Source: Bacteroidia bacterium (GTDB lineage Bacteria; Bacteroidota; Bacteroidia; NS11-12g; UBA955). From it: a stretch of DNA of 12,969 nt. Positions within the stretch are counted from its first letter, which is position 1. The number at the start of each line of letters is the position of its first letter. Location of the stretch: contig JACMRS010000277.1 in the NCBI GenBank assembly GCA_014376345.1, forward strand, positions 1 to 12,969. Direction: 5' to 3'. The translations under genes and the position numbers were made by a program. Under the pieces are notes generated by a model that worked only from the letters and a program-made list of their open reading frames with translations, searched no databases and had not been told where the DNA came from. This document shows, piece by piece, positions 7,176 through 12,969 of this stretch.

Positions 7176-9074
7176 ATGGCTGGCATTCACATCCGAAATA
7201 TTGAAGATTACAATGAAGCCTATGCATTAAGTATAAATAACCCCGAAAAATTCTGGGAAGACATTGCATCAGAATTTCAATGGAAAAAACCATGGACCAA
7301 AACTCTTGAATGGAATTTTATTGAACCTAAAATTAAATGGTTCGAAGGTGGTGTTCTTAACATCACTGAAAACTGTCTCGACAGGCATCTTGAATCAGCA
7401 GCTGATAAATTAGCACTGATTTGGGAACCTAATGAAATTGAAGGTTCTACATTAAAATATACTTACTCCGGTTTGCATAAAGAAGTTTGTCGTATGGCGA
7501 ATGTTCTTAAAGAACTGGGAGTAAAAAAAGGCGATCGAATTTGCATTTACATGCCAATGGTTCCTGAACTTACTTTTGCATTACTTGCTTGTGCCCGAAT
7601 TGGTGCAATTCACTGTGTTATTTTTGCAGGATTTAGTGCCGATAGCATTGCAGGTAGAATTAATGATTGTGGTTGCAGTGTTGTCATTACAAGTGAATCC
7701 ATGTCCCGTGGCAATAAAAAAATTGCTCTTAAAACAATAATTGATGAAGCAATTGATCAATGCCAGACAGTTGAAAAAGTATTGGTTTTCGCTGATACTA
7801 AAAGTACTGTTCAACTAAAAAAAAACAGGGATTATTTATACATTGATCTCGCTTCAAATGCATCAGATGTTTGCCCTGCAGAGCCCATGGATGCAGAAGA
7901 CCCCTTATTTATTTTATATACGAGTGGCAGCACAGGAAAACCAAAAGGGGTGGTGCATACTTGTGGTGGTTACATGGTTTATGCAGGCTATACTTTTGCA
8001 AATGTATTTCAATACAAACATCCTGAAATTTTCTGGTGCACTGCTGATATCGGTTGGGTTACAGGTCATACTTATTCATTATACGGTCCACTATTAAATG
8101 GCGCCACTACCTTAATTTTCGAAGGCATTCCCACTTACCCGGCACCAGACAGATTCTGGAAAATTATAGAAAAACACAAAGTTAATATTTTTTACACCGC
8201 ACCAACTGCAATCAGAAGTCTGATGTGCGAAGGCACTGAAATAATTGAACCTTACGATCTTTCAAGTCTTAAAGTTTTGGGAAGTGTTGGAGAGCCTATT
8301 AATGAAGAAGCCTGGCATTGGTATAATGAAAATATTGGCAATTCAGATTGTCCTTTAACAGATACCTGGTGGCAAACAGAAACGGGTGGAATCATGATTG
8401 CGTCTATTGCAGGAATTACGCCTTCTGTACCTGCACATGCAGGATTACCACTTCCGGGAATACAGCCGGTTTTGCTGGATGCTGATGGCAAAGAGCTTGA
8501 AGGAAATGATGTTGAAGGTTATCTGGCAATTAAATTTCCATGGCCCGGAATATTAAGAACAACCTGGGGCGACCATGAGCGCTGCAGACTTAATTATTTT
8601 GACACTTTTAAAGGTTATTACTTTTCCGGTGATGGTGCCAAACGCACTGCTGAAGGACTTTATAGAATTATCGGAAGGGTTGATGATGTGATCAATGTAA
8701 GCGGACACCGTTTTGGGACAGCTGAAATTGAAAATGCAATAAATGAAAGTGCTCATATTATTGAAAGCGCAGTTGTCGGCTACCCACATGACATAAAAGG
8801 ACAAGGCATTTATGCTTTTGTAATTGCAAGCAGCAAAGATTCCGACCCGGAATTATTAAAAAAGGAAGCAGAAGAAATGGTGATGAAATACATTGGTAAA
8901 ATTGCAAGACTCGATAAAATTCAGGTTGTTTCCGGATTACCAAAAACCCGTTCAGGAAAAATTATGCGGAGAATCTTAAGAAAAATTGCAGAAGGCGAAA
9001 TTAATAACCTTGGTGATACTTCTACCCTTCTGGATCCCGGAGTGGTTGATTTGATTATTAAGGGTGTAGTTTGA
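7176..9074 (+). CDS. acs: Acetate-CoA ligase (acetyl-CoA synthetase)
   Basis: Makes acetyl-CoA from acetate, ATP and CoA through an acetyl-AMP intermediate in the cytosol. The 632 residues are a normal full length. Adenylate-forming motifs are in order: the P-loop-like YTSGSTGKPKGVV from Y248, WWQTETGG (W398-G405; W399 corresponds to the Trp that limits the pocket to acetate), YFSGDGA, the hinge and domain-closure motif RVDDVINVSGHR, and C-terminal PKTRSGKIMRR with K595, the lysine acetylated in known Acs enzymes. The N-terminus (YNEAYALSINNPEKFWEDIA) is the usual ACS N-terminal region. It starts 5 nt after the B12/GTPase stop with no promoter of its own, so the two are probably co-transcribed and translationally coupled. 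Control by lysine acetylation is possible, but no acetyltransferase is visible here. Confidence 0.96.
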   Translation: MAGIHIRNIEDYNEAYALSINNPEKFWEDIASEFQWKKPWTKTLEWNFIEPKIKWFEGGVLNITENCLDRHLESAADKLALIWEPNEIEGSTLKYTYSGLHKEVCRMANVLKELGVKKGDRICIYMPMVPELTFALLACARIGAIHCVIFAGFSADSIAGRINDCGCSVVITSESMSRGNKKIALKTIIDEAIDQCQTVEKVLVFADTKSTVQLKKNRDYLYIDLASNASDVCPAEPMDAEDPLFILYTSGSTGKPKGVVHTCGGYMVYAGYTFANVFQYKHPEIFWCTADIGWVTGHTYSLYGPLLNGATTLIFEGIPTYPAPDRFWKIIEKHKVNIFYTAPTAIRSLMCEGTEIIEPYDLSSLKVLGSVGEPINEEAWHWYNENIGNSDCPLTDTWWQTETGGIMIASIAGITPSVPAHAGLPLPGIQPVLLDADGKELEGNDVEGYLAIKFPWPGILRTTWGDHERCRLNYFDTFKGYYFSGDGAKRTAEGLYRIIGRVDDVINVSGHRFGTAEIENAINESAHIIESAVVGYPHDIKGQGIYAFVIASSKDSDPELLKKEAEEMVMKYIGKIARLDKIQVVSGLPKTRSGKIMRRILRKIAEGEINNLGDTSTLLDPGVVDLIIKGVV

Positions 9075-9142
9075 GGGTTGGGTAAGTGATTAAATTGGAT
9101 TTAGTTTTATATAAAATAAAAATCATTTTGAAAACTCAATAA

Positions 9143-9166
9143 TTATATGTACACTTGTACATATAA
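9143..9166. repeat. Perfect inverted repeat with 11-bp arms
   Basis: TTATATGTACA (9143-9153) and TGTACATATAA (9156-9166) are perfect reverse complements separated by CT. The core reads as TGTACA twice around CT, which is operator-like; as RNA it could also fold into a hairpin. It lies in the 153-base gap between acs and the NYN-domain gene, as the first of three consecutive inverted repeats. Confidence 0.6.
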
Positions 9167-9173
9167 CGCCACC

Positions 9174-9193
9174 CCATAATCTCAGAATTATGG
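9174..9193. repeat. Inverted repeat, 7-bp arms
   Basis: CCATAAT (9174-9180) and ATTATGG (9187-9193) are perfect complements around a 6-nt loop (CTCAGA). It is the middle structure of the three between acs and the NYN gene and may be part of the same structured transcript as the terminator that follows. Confidence 0.5.
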
Positions 9194-9197
9194 ACCT

Positions 9198-9221
9198 GCT
9201 CCTACTGGGAGCTTTTTTTTT
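9198..9221 (+). terminator. Intrinsic terminator just before the NYN gene
   Basis: GCTCC (9198-9202) pairs with GGAGC (9208-9212) around a 5-nt loop, followed directly by nine T. It can serve as the acs-operon terminator. Its T-run ends 6 nt before the ATG of the next gene, so transcripts entering that gene from upstream must pass it. An attenuator for the NYN gene is therefore an alternative reading. Confidence 0.75.
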
Positions 9222-9227
9222 ATACTT

Positions 9228-9887
9228 ATGATTAAAAAACAACCACCTCAAAAAGTAGTTTTTTATTTCGATGGATTTAATTTCTACAACGGATTTAAGT
9301 CTTACTCGTCGAAAAATTTAAACTGGAAAAAATTCTATTGGCTAGACTTTGCAAAATTTTGTTCTCAATTCATATTTGAACACGACAATCAAATACTTTA
9401 TAAAATAAAATATTTTACAGCGCCTCCTAAAAACATTCAAAAAAGAAGTAGACAAAGTGCTCTATTTGGTGCCAATAAAGTAATTAATGGTGACATTTTC
9501 GAAGTTATTAATGGCCATTATACAGATAAATTTATTAAGTGTCTTGCATCATGTAAAGAGAAATTTAATGTTCCTGAAGAAAAATGCACTGATGTAAATA
9601 TTGCTTTAGCAATGGTAAATGATTGCATTGATGGAAATGTAGATATAATAACTCTTATTACAGCAGATAGTGATCAGGCATCTACTATAAAATATATAAC
9701 AAATAAATTTCCTCATATTAAGATCAGAGTTTATTTTCCTCCGGATAGAAAATCAAATGAAATTAGAAATTTATTACGCTCGGTTGTATTTTTAGAAAAT
9801 CATGAAGAAAAGTTTAAAAAAGCTAAAATGACTGAACAAATTAAAAATGATATTAAAACATACACTTGTCCCGAAGATTGGAAATAG
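9228..9887 (+). CDS. NYN-domain protein (PIN-like nuclease fold)
   Basis: A 219-residue protein without signal peptide or membrane segment. It carries the acidic residues expected of the NYN/PIN-like fold: D15 in YFDGFNFYNG at the end of the first strand, D122 in EKCTDVNIALAMV, and D147/D149 in TADSDQAS. These would bind a metal for RNA cleavage, so a ribonuclease role is likely, with unknown substrate. Cysteines C105, C109 and C120 lie before the second Asp and might bind metal, though this is weak. The gene is visibly more AT-rich and Lys-rich than acs and gatA, stands alone on its strand, and is flanked by inverted repeats upstream and a repeat-like segment downstream, which suggests an acquired gene. 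No antitoxin-like neighbour is present. The ATG at 9228 lies only 6 nt after a terminator T-run and has no Shine-Dalgarno sequence, so its promoter is unclear; a partial -7 match (TCATTTTG, 9123-9130) lies about 100 nt upstream. Confidence 0.8.
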   Translation: MIKKQPPQKVVFYFDGFNFYNGFKSYSSKNLNWKKFYWLDFAKFCSQFIFEHDNQILYKIKYFTAPPKNIQKRSRQSALFGANKVINGDIFEVINGHYTDKFIKCLASCKEKFNVPEEKCTDVNIALAMVNDCIDGNVDIITLITADSDQASTIKYITNKFPHIKIRVYFPPDRKSNEIRNLLRSVVFLENHEEKFKKAKMTEQIKNDIKTYTCPEDWK

Positions 9888-9940
9888 TATGATTAAACCT
9901 TAATATTAAACATTAATTTTAATTCAATACCTCTATAAAC

Positions 9941-9990
9941 ACGAACTTCGAGATCTGTTACATTGAGCAATGCCGAAGGTCTCTGTCGAC
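9941..9990. repeat. Small dispersed-repeat-like segment next to gatA stop
   Basis: This stretch is more GC-rich than the preceding 50 bases and is built of short palindromes: CGAA-C-TTCG (9942-9950), AGATCT (9951-9956) and CATTG-AG-CAATG (9961-9972), followed by CCGAAGGTCTCTGTCGAC. The layout and wording resemble the short non-coding repeats scattered between genes in many bacteria. It ends exactly at the gatA stop codon, between convergent genes. With one copy in the window, its repetitive nature is a guess from pattern recognition. The rest of the gap (9888-9940) is AT-rich with nothing recognisable. Confidence 0.35.
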
Positions 9991-11415
9991 TTAATATTTC
10001 ACCATTTCCGCCGCCAATTGCAGCAGCAACGGCTCGCTAAATCTGTCTCCCATAATCTGCAAACCAAATGGCATATTATCGCCTTTATGGTGACCAGTTG
10101 GTACTGATACTGCTGGAATACCAGCAAGATTTGCCTGAACTGTAAATAAATCAGCCAAATACATCGCAATTGGATTGTTAGCTTTCTCTCCTAGCTTAAA
10201 TGCCGGGGTTGAAGCAGTAGGAATAATAATAACATCAAACTCCTTAAAAATATCGAGGGTTTTCTGTCTGATTACCTGCCTTACTTTCTGCGCTTTCGTA
10301 TAATAAGCATCGTAATGATCACTGCTAAGTACAAATGTGCCAAGCATAATCCGTCTCTGCACTTCGGCACCAAAGCCCTCGCTTCTCGATTTTTTGAAAG
10401 TACTTTCAAGATCGGTTGCATCATCACTTCTATATCCAAAAGCCAGTCCCGAATACCTCGAAAGATTAGAGGACGCTTCCGCAGTCGTTAAAACATAATA
10501 ACAAGGCACCATATAATCCAGATATGGAAAATCTATTGCACTTACCGAATGTCCTTTTTCTTCAAGGTTTTTAATTTTATCTGAAAGATGTTGTTTGATC
10601 TCCGAATCTAATCCGGGATGCTCTTCGCAATCTTTAAGATATGCTATTTTTAGCGGTTTTAATGATTCATTCAGTGAAATCACGGGTGCAGGTATTTGCT
10701 GCATCGTTGCATCATGATCGTCCATTCCGCTAATCACTTCCATAATCAACGCCATATCTTCCACACTTGAAGTAAGTGGTCCGATCTGATCGAATGAGGA
10801 TGCATAAGCTGCAAGTCCCCACCTGCTTACTCTGCCGTAAGTCGGGTAAATACCAAACAAACCACAAAAAGAGGCCGGCTGTCTTACTGAACCTCCGGTA
10901 TCACTACCCAAAGCTGCCAGACACATATCGGCCTGCACTGCTACTGCGCTTCCGCCAGAACTACCACCGGGAACGCGTGTATTGTCTGCGGCATTTAGAA
11001 CAGGACCATAAGCCGAATTTTCATTGCTGGCACCCATCGCAAACTCGTCGCAATTGCAACGAGCAATAATGATGGCGTCTTCTGCTAAAAGTCTTTCAAC
11101 AACTGTAGCAGAGAAAAGCGATTCGAATCCTTCAAGAATTTTAGATGAAGATGAAATGTGATGGCCTTTGTAGCAAATGTTATCTTTAATCGCGATAACC
11201 ATTCCTGCAAGTCTGCCTGCAGTTCCACTTTTTATTTTAGCATCAATCTCCGCTGCTTTTAACAAAGATTCATCAGAATACACCTCAAGTATTGCATTAA
11301 GGTGCTTTTGTGACTCAATTTTCTGGAGATAATGATTTACAAGTCGCACGCAATCGGTTTCACCCGTTTGCATGGCATGTCTGATACCCGTAAGGTTTGA
11401 ATATAATTTTTTCAC
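9991..11415 (-). CDS. gatA: Asp-tRNA(Asn)/Glu-tRNA(Gln) amidotransferase subunit A
   Basis: The glutaminase subunit of GatCAB, which converts Glu-tRNA(Gln) and/or Asp-tRNA(Asn) to the amidated forms. The 474 residues are a normal length for an amidase-signature protein. The Ser-cisSer-Lys triad is complete: K77 in GMVIAIKDNI, S152 in VPGGSSGGSAVAV and S176 in SDTGGSVRQPASFCG, each offset by two from the well-known GatA numbering. The C-terminal PTASTPAFKLGEK and NLAGIPAVSVPTG also fit GatA rather than a general amidase. The start is a GTG at 11413-11415, preceded by a small hairpin and only a weak GGA. The gene follows tatA by 24 nt, in the same reading frame and without its own promoter, so it is likely co-transcribed. 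gatB and gatC are not in the window. Confidence 0.93.
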   Translation of the reverse strand: MKKLYSNLTGIRHAMQTGETDCVRLVNHYLQKIESQKHLNAILEVYSDESLLKAAEIDAKIKSGTAGRLAGMVIAIKDNICYKGHHISSSSKILEGFESLFSATVVERLLAEDAIIIARCNCDEFAMGASNENSAYGPVLNAADNTRVPGGSSGGSAVAVQADMCLAALGSDTGGSVRQPASFCGLFGIYPTYGRVSRWGLAAYASSFDQIGPLTSSVEDMALIMEVISGMDDHDATMQQIPAPVISLNESLKPLKIAYLKDCEEHPGLDSEIKQHLSDKIKNLEEKGHSVSAIDFPYLDYMVPCYYVLTTAEASSNLSRYSGLAFGYRSDDATDLESTFKKSRSEGFGAEVQRRIMLGTFVLSSDHYDAYYTKAQKVRQVIRQKTLDIFKEFDVIIIPTASTPAFKLGEKANNPIAMYLADLFTVQANLAGIPAVSVPTGHHKGDNMPFGLQIMGDRFSEPLLLQLAAEMVKY

Positions 11416-11417
11416 TG

Positions 11418-11432
11418 ATCCGCTTAACGGAT
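11418..11432 (-). other. Short hairpin immediately before the gatA GTG start
   Basis: ATCCG (11418-11422) and CGGAT (11428-11432) are perfect complements around a 5-nt loop. In the mRNA the stem ends 2 nt before the gatA GTG and covers most of the 24-nt tatA-gatA spacer. It could limit gatA initiation relative to tatA. The stem is only 5 bp, so a functional role is uncertain. Confidence 0.35.
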
Positions 11433-11439
11433 TAAGAAA

Positions 11440-11661
11440 TTAAATAATGTTACTGTTAGAAGAACCGTCTTTTGGTTTTTCTTCCATACCTTCTTTAATC
11501 TGTGCTTTAACATTGGTTTTAGCATCGTTAAATTCTCTGATACCATTGCCTAATCCGCGCATAAGCTCAGGAATTTTTTTGCCTCCAAATAGTAAAAGAA
11601 CAACAACCAGAATTAAAACTATTTCTGTCGCTCCAAGATTGCCTAAAAATAAAAGTGTCAT
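11440..11661 (-). CDS. tatA: Twin-arginine translocase subunit TatA/TatE
   Basis: A 73-residue inner-membrane protein that oligomerises to form the pore of the Tat pathway for folded proteins. The N-terminal membrane helix covers about residues 4-24 (GATEIVLILVVVLLLF), followed by the hallmark FGGKKIPELMRGLGNGIREF (F25-G26, K28, P31) that makes the hinge and amphipathic helix. A short charged tail (about residues 45-73) completes it. The size and hinge fit TatA/E rather than TatB. The gene is first in a tatA-gatA operon, a pairing I recall as common in Bacteroidota although the two functions are unrelated. A -7 box lies about 20 nt upstream. tatC is not in the window. Confidence 0.93.
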   Translation of the reverse strand: MTLLFLGNLGATEIVLILVVVLLLFGGKKIPELMRGLGNGIREFNDAKTNVKAQIKEGMEEKPKDGSSNSNII

Positions 11662-11681
11662 TATAAATATGATTTAGAATA

Positions 11682-11689
11682 CAAAATTA
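11682..11689 (-). promoter_or_regulatory. -7 box of the tatA-gatA promoter
   Basis: On the minus strand TAATTTTG matches TAnnTTTG exactly. The transcript would begin about 14 nt before the tatA ATG. No good TTG is found at the expected -33 distance, so the upstream element is weak. Confidence 0.5.
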
Positions 11690-11787
11690 ATCTTATTCTG
11701 ATATAAAGTTGTGATTTTTTAGGTATATTTTCTATTCCTGAGACCTTTTTATGAAAAAATGTTAAAAAGCATATTCTTTTTAGTGCC

Positions 11788-11801
11788 TAACTATTTAGTT
11801 A
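11788..11801. repeat. Short palindrome between tatA and frr
   Basis: TAACTA (11788-11793) and TAGTTA (11796-11801) are complementary around TT. The site lies about 6 nt upstream of the proposed frr -33 element in a 192-base divergent gap that is otherwise AT-rich and featureless. It may be an operator or chance. Confidence 0.2.
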
Positions 11802-11806
11802 ATCCA

Positions 11807-11836
11807 TTGTTTTAAAGGATTTTTTTGCTTTTTTTG
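11807..11836 (+). promoter_or_regulatory. Candidate frr promoter
   Basis: TTG (11807-11809) is followed after 19 nt by TTTTTTTG (11829-11836), which matches TAnnTTTG except for the A at position 2. Spacing and distance fit: transcription would begin roughly 12 nt before the ATG at 11854. A second T-run ending in G at 11827 is an alternative box. Confidence 0.35.
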
Positions 11837-11853
11837 CAGTATAATTAAACTTT

Positions 11854-12420
11854 ATGAACGAGGATTCTTTAAATTCATTATTAGCTGAGCTTACTGCTAG
11901 CTTTGAAAAAAACATTAACCACACTATTGTTGAGTTTTCAAGGATTCGCGCGGGAAAAGCCCAACCGGCAATGTTGGAAGGTGTGATGGTTGATTATTAT
12001 GGCAATCCTACTCCTCTGAGTCAGGTAGCCAATATTTCTGCACCGGAAAGTCGCACTCTGATGATTCAGCCTTGGGAAAAATCACTTTTAGGTGAAATTG
12101 AACGTGCAATTATTAACAGTAATCTTGGTTTTGCACCCGGAAATGATGGCATGATGATTCGTATCAGCATTCCACCATTAACAGAAGAAAGACGTCTTCA
12201 ATTAGTAAAAACGGCTAAAGCTGAGGGTGAAAACTCAAAAGTAAGCGCAAGAAGTATTCGTAAGGACATCAACGAAAGAATCAAAAAACTTCAAAAAGAC
12301 GGACTGAGTGAAGACGAAGCAAAAGATGCTGAGGTAAAAGTTCAGAAACAGATTGATGCCATGATCATCAAAATCGATCAGCTTCTTGCCGACAAGGAAA
12401 AAGAGATAATGACTGTGTGA
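11854..12420 (+). CDS. frr: Ribosome recycling factor
   Basis: Splits post-termination ribosomes together with EF-G, freeing subunits for new initiation. The 188 residues match the usual length of about 185. Recognisable stretches are FSRIRAGKAQPAMLEGVMVD, the beta-domain YYGNPTPLSQVANISAPESR followed by MIQPWEKSLLGEIERAI, then SNLGFAPGNDGMMIRISIPP, and the long C-terminal helix from LTEERRLQLVKTAK to the end. All three-helix-bundle elements are present. It stands alone rather than next to pyrH, its frequent neighbour elsewhere. The start has no Shine-Dalgarno sequence, as usual in Bacteroidota. Confidence 0.96.
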   Translation: MNEDSLNSLLAELTASFEKNINHTIVEFSRIRAGKAQPAMLEGVMVDYYGNPTPLSQVANISAPESRTLMIQPWEKSLLGEIERAIINSNLGFAPGNDGMMIRISIPPLTEERRLQLVKTAKAEGENSKVSARSIRKDINERIKKLQKDGLSEDEAKDAEVKVQKQIDAMIIKIDQLLADKEKEIMTV

Positions 12421-12477
12421 TTGCGCAGATCTCAGAATGCAGTAAAAATTTTTGAGTTATCTTTCAGTTTAAAATTC

Positions 12478-12511
12478 CCTTAAAAAATTAAGGTTTAGAA
12501 TAATAATTCTA
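12478..12511. terminator. Two small AT-rich hairpins between convergent genes
   Basis: CCTTAA (12478-12483) pairs with TTAAGG (12488-12493) around AAAA and is followed by TTT; TAGAAT (12496-12501) pairs with ATTCTA (12506-12511) around AATA. Both lie between the frr stop and the phosphatase stop, where terminators for both genes are expected. The stems are weak, so termination is plausible but not certain. Confidence 0.35.
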
Positions 12512-12514
12512 TAA

Positions 12515-12969
12515 TTACAAAAGATGACTGGTGTCATTAGCCGTCTTTATTCTGAATTTTTCTCCGTTCCACTGAATAATATAAAGACACAAATTTGAAT
12601 GGTCAAAATCATCCATCAGATTTAAAGGATATTCCATCATCAAACATAAAAAACTGCGCATTGCTCTTCCATGCATCGCAATTATAATCTGTCGTTCATT
12701 TTCTTTTGACAAAATATATTCTAAGCCTTTTCTTTGTCTTTCCTGTAAATTTATTGGCGTTTCACCACCACCAATGGCATGCGCCAAATTACCATCTCTC
12801 CAGGCTGTTACTACCTTTGTAAAATCCGCATAACTCTCCGGCGTGCTCTGCCTGCCTTCCATTTCTCCCCAGTTTATTTCATTCAGCGCATCTAAAGATT
12901 CAAACGCACATCCTCTATTTATAAAAGGCTTTACACTCTGAATGGTACGCTTTAATTTAGATGTATAAA
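12515..12969 (-). CDS. Histidine phosphatase family protein, 5' end beyond window
   Basis: The frame stays open through the right edge; 150 codons are visible. Upstream of the Met at 12860-12862 the reading continues in frame as YTSKLKRTIQSVKPFINR and EINWGEMEGR, both typical of phosphoglycerate-mutase-like histidine phosphatases, so that Met is internal. The catalytic acid lies in NEINWGEMEGR and the second catalytic His in MHGRAMRSFL. GGGETPINLQERQRKGLEYI is the usual substrate-side helix. The first His (RHG/RHA motif) would lie outside the window. Members dephosphorylate small phosphoesters, including sugar phosphates and cobalamin precursors; which substrate applies cannot be told here. 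Confidence 0.85.
   Translation of the reverse strand, partial: YTSKLKRTIQSVKPFINRGCAFESLDALNEINWGEMEGRQSTPESYADFTKVVTAWRDGNLAHAIGGGETPINLQERQRKGLEYILSKENERQIIIAMHGRAMRSFLCLMMEYPLNLMDDFDHSNLCLYIIQWNGEKFRIKTANDTSHLL

Noticed and set aside
9075..9227. A tRNA, tmRNA 3' end or CRISPR-like repeat between acs and the NYN gene
   Set aside because: I could not build a cloverleaf or acceptor stem, there is no CCA end in context, and the three inverted repeats differ in sequence and have no regular spacing.
9228..9887. Toxin of a toxin-antitoxin pair
   Set aside because: No small antitoxin-like reading frame is adjacent on either side; only a structured non-coding leader is visible, which is not enough to claim an RNA antitoxin.
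11447..11677. A 76-residue plus-strand reading frame over tatA
   Set aside because: Exactly antisense to a well-recognised TatA and without family features.
12515..12862. A complete 115-residue histidine phosphatase starting at the Met at 12862
   Set aside because: The frame is open to the window edge and the upstream codons encode conserved family sequence, so this Met is internal and the gene is truncated by the window.

Overview
The window reads as ordinary chromosome of an AT-rich member of the Bacteroidota. The signs are a secreted protein with a C-terminal type IX secretion (T9SS) sorting domain, promoter boxes of the Bacteroidota type (TTG / TAnnTTTG) with almost no Shine-Dalgarno sequences, a tatA-gatA pair, and a paired MoxR-type ATPase and VWA protein. 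I cannot place it below phylum with confidence. Most genes are intact; the cytidylate kinase gene is cut by the left edge and the histidine phosphatase gene by the right edge.

Layout: (1) 1-597 (+), end of cytidylate kinase, sharing a bidirectional terminator (682-709) with the convergent gene. (2) 729-5600 (-), a VWA protein and a MoxR-family AAA+ ATPase in one operon, followed after a short gap by a large secreted Omp28-like protein with a CxxC motif and a T9SS tail. (3) 5601-5757, a divergent promoter region with a clear -7 box for each direction, a perfect 12-bp palindrome and a repeated 11-mer. (4) 5758-9074 (+), a two-gene operon: a B12-binding plus G-protein-chaperone protein that matches only the first half of fused isobutyryl-CoA mutase (IcmF), then acetyl-CoA synthetase 5 nt later. 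(5) 9075-9990, an accessory-looking patch: three consecutive inverted repeats, the last a terminator ending 6 nt before the start codon of an AT-rich NYN-domain (PIN-like nuclease) gene, then a small GC-richer repeat-like segment next to the gatA stop. (6) 9991-11661 (-), tatA then gatA (GTG start, same reading frame as tatA). (7) 11854-12420 (+), ribosome recycling factor. (8) 12515-12969 (-), the C-terminal part of a histidine phosphatase.

Most of the content is housekeeping: pyrimidine nucleotide metabolism (Cmk), translation (GatA, RRF), protein export (TatA) and acyl-CoA metabolism (ACS plus the IcmF-like half protein). The points most worth a second look are the half-length IcmF without a mutase domain, the structured leader with a terminator directly before the NYN gene, the shared motifs in the divergent promoter region, and the non-canonical Walker motifs of the MoxR-type ATPase. 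I saw no CRISPR array, tRNA or rRNA gene, insertion sequence or clear multi-gene defence system.
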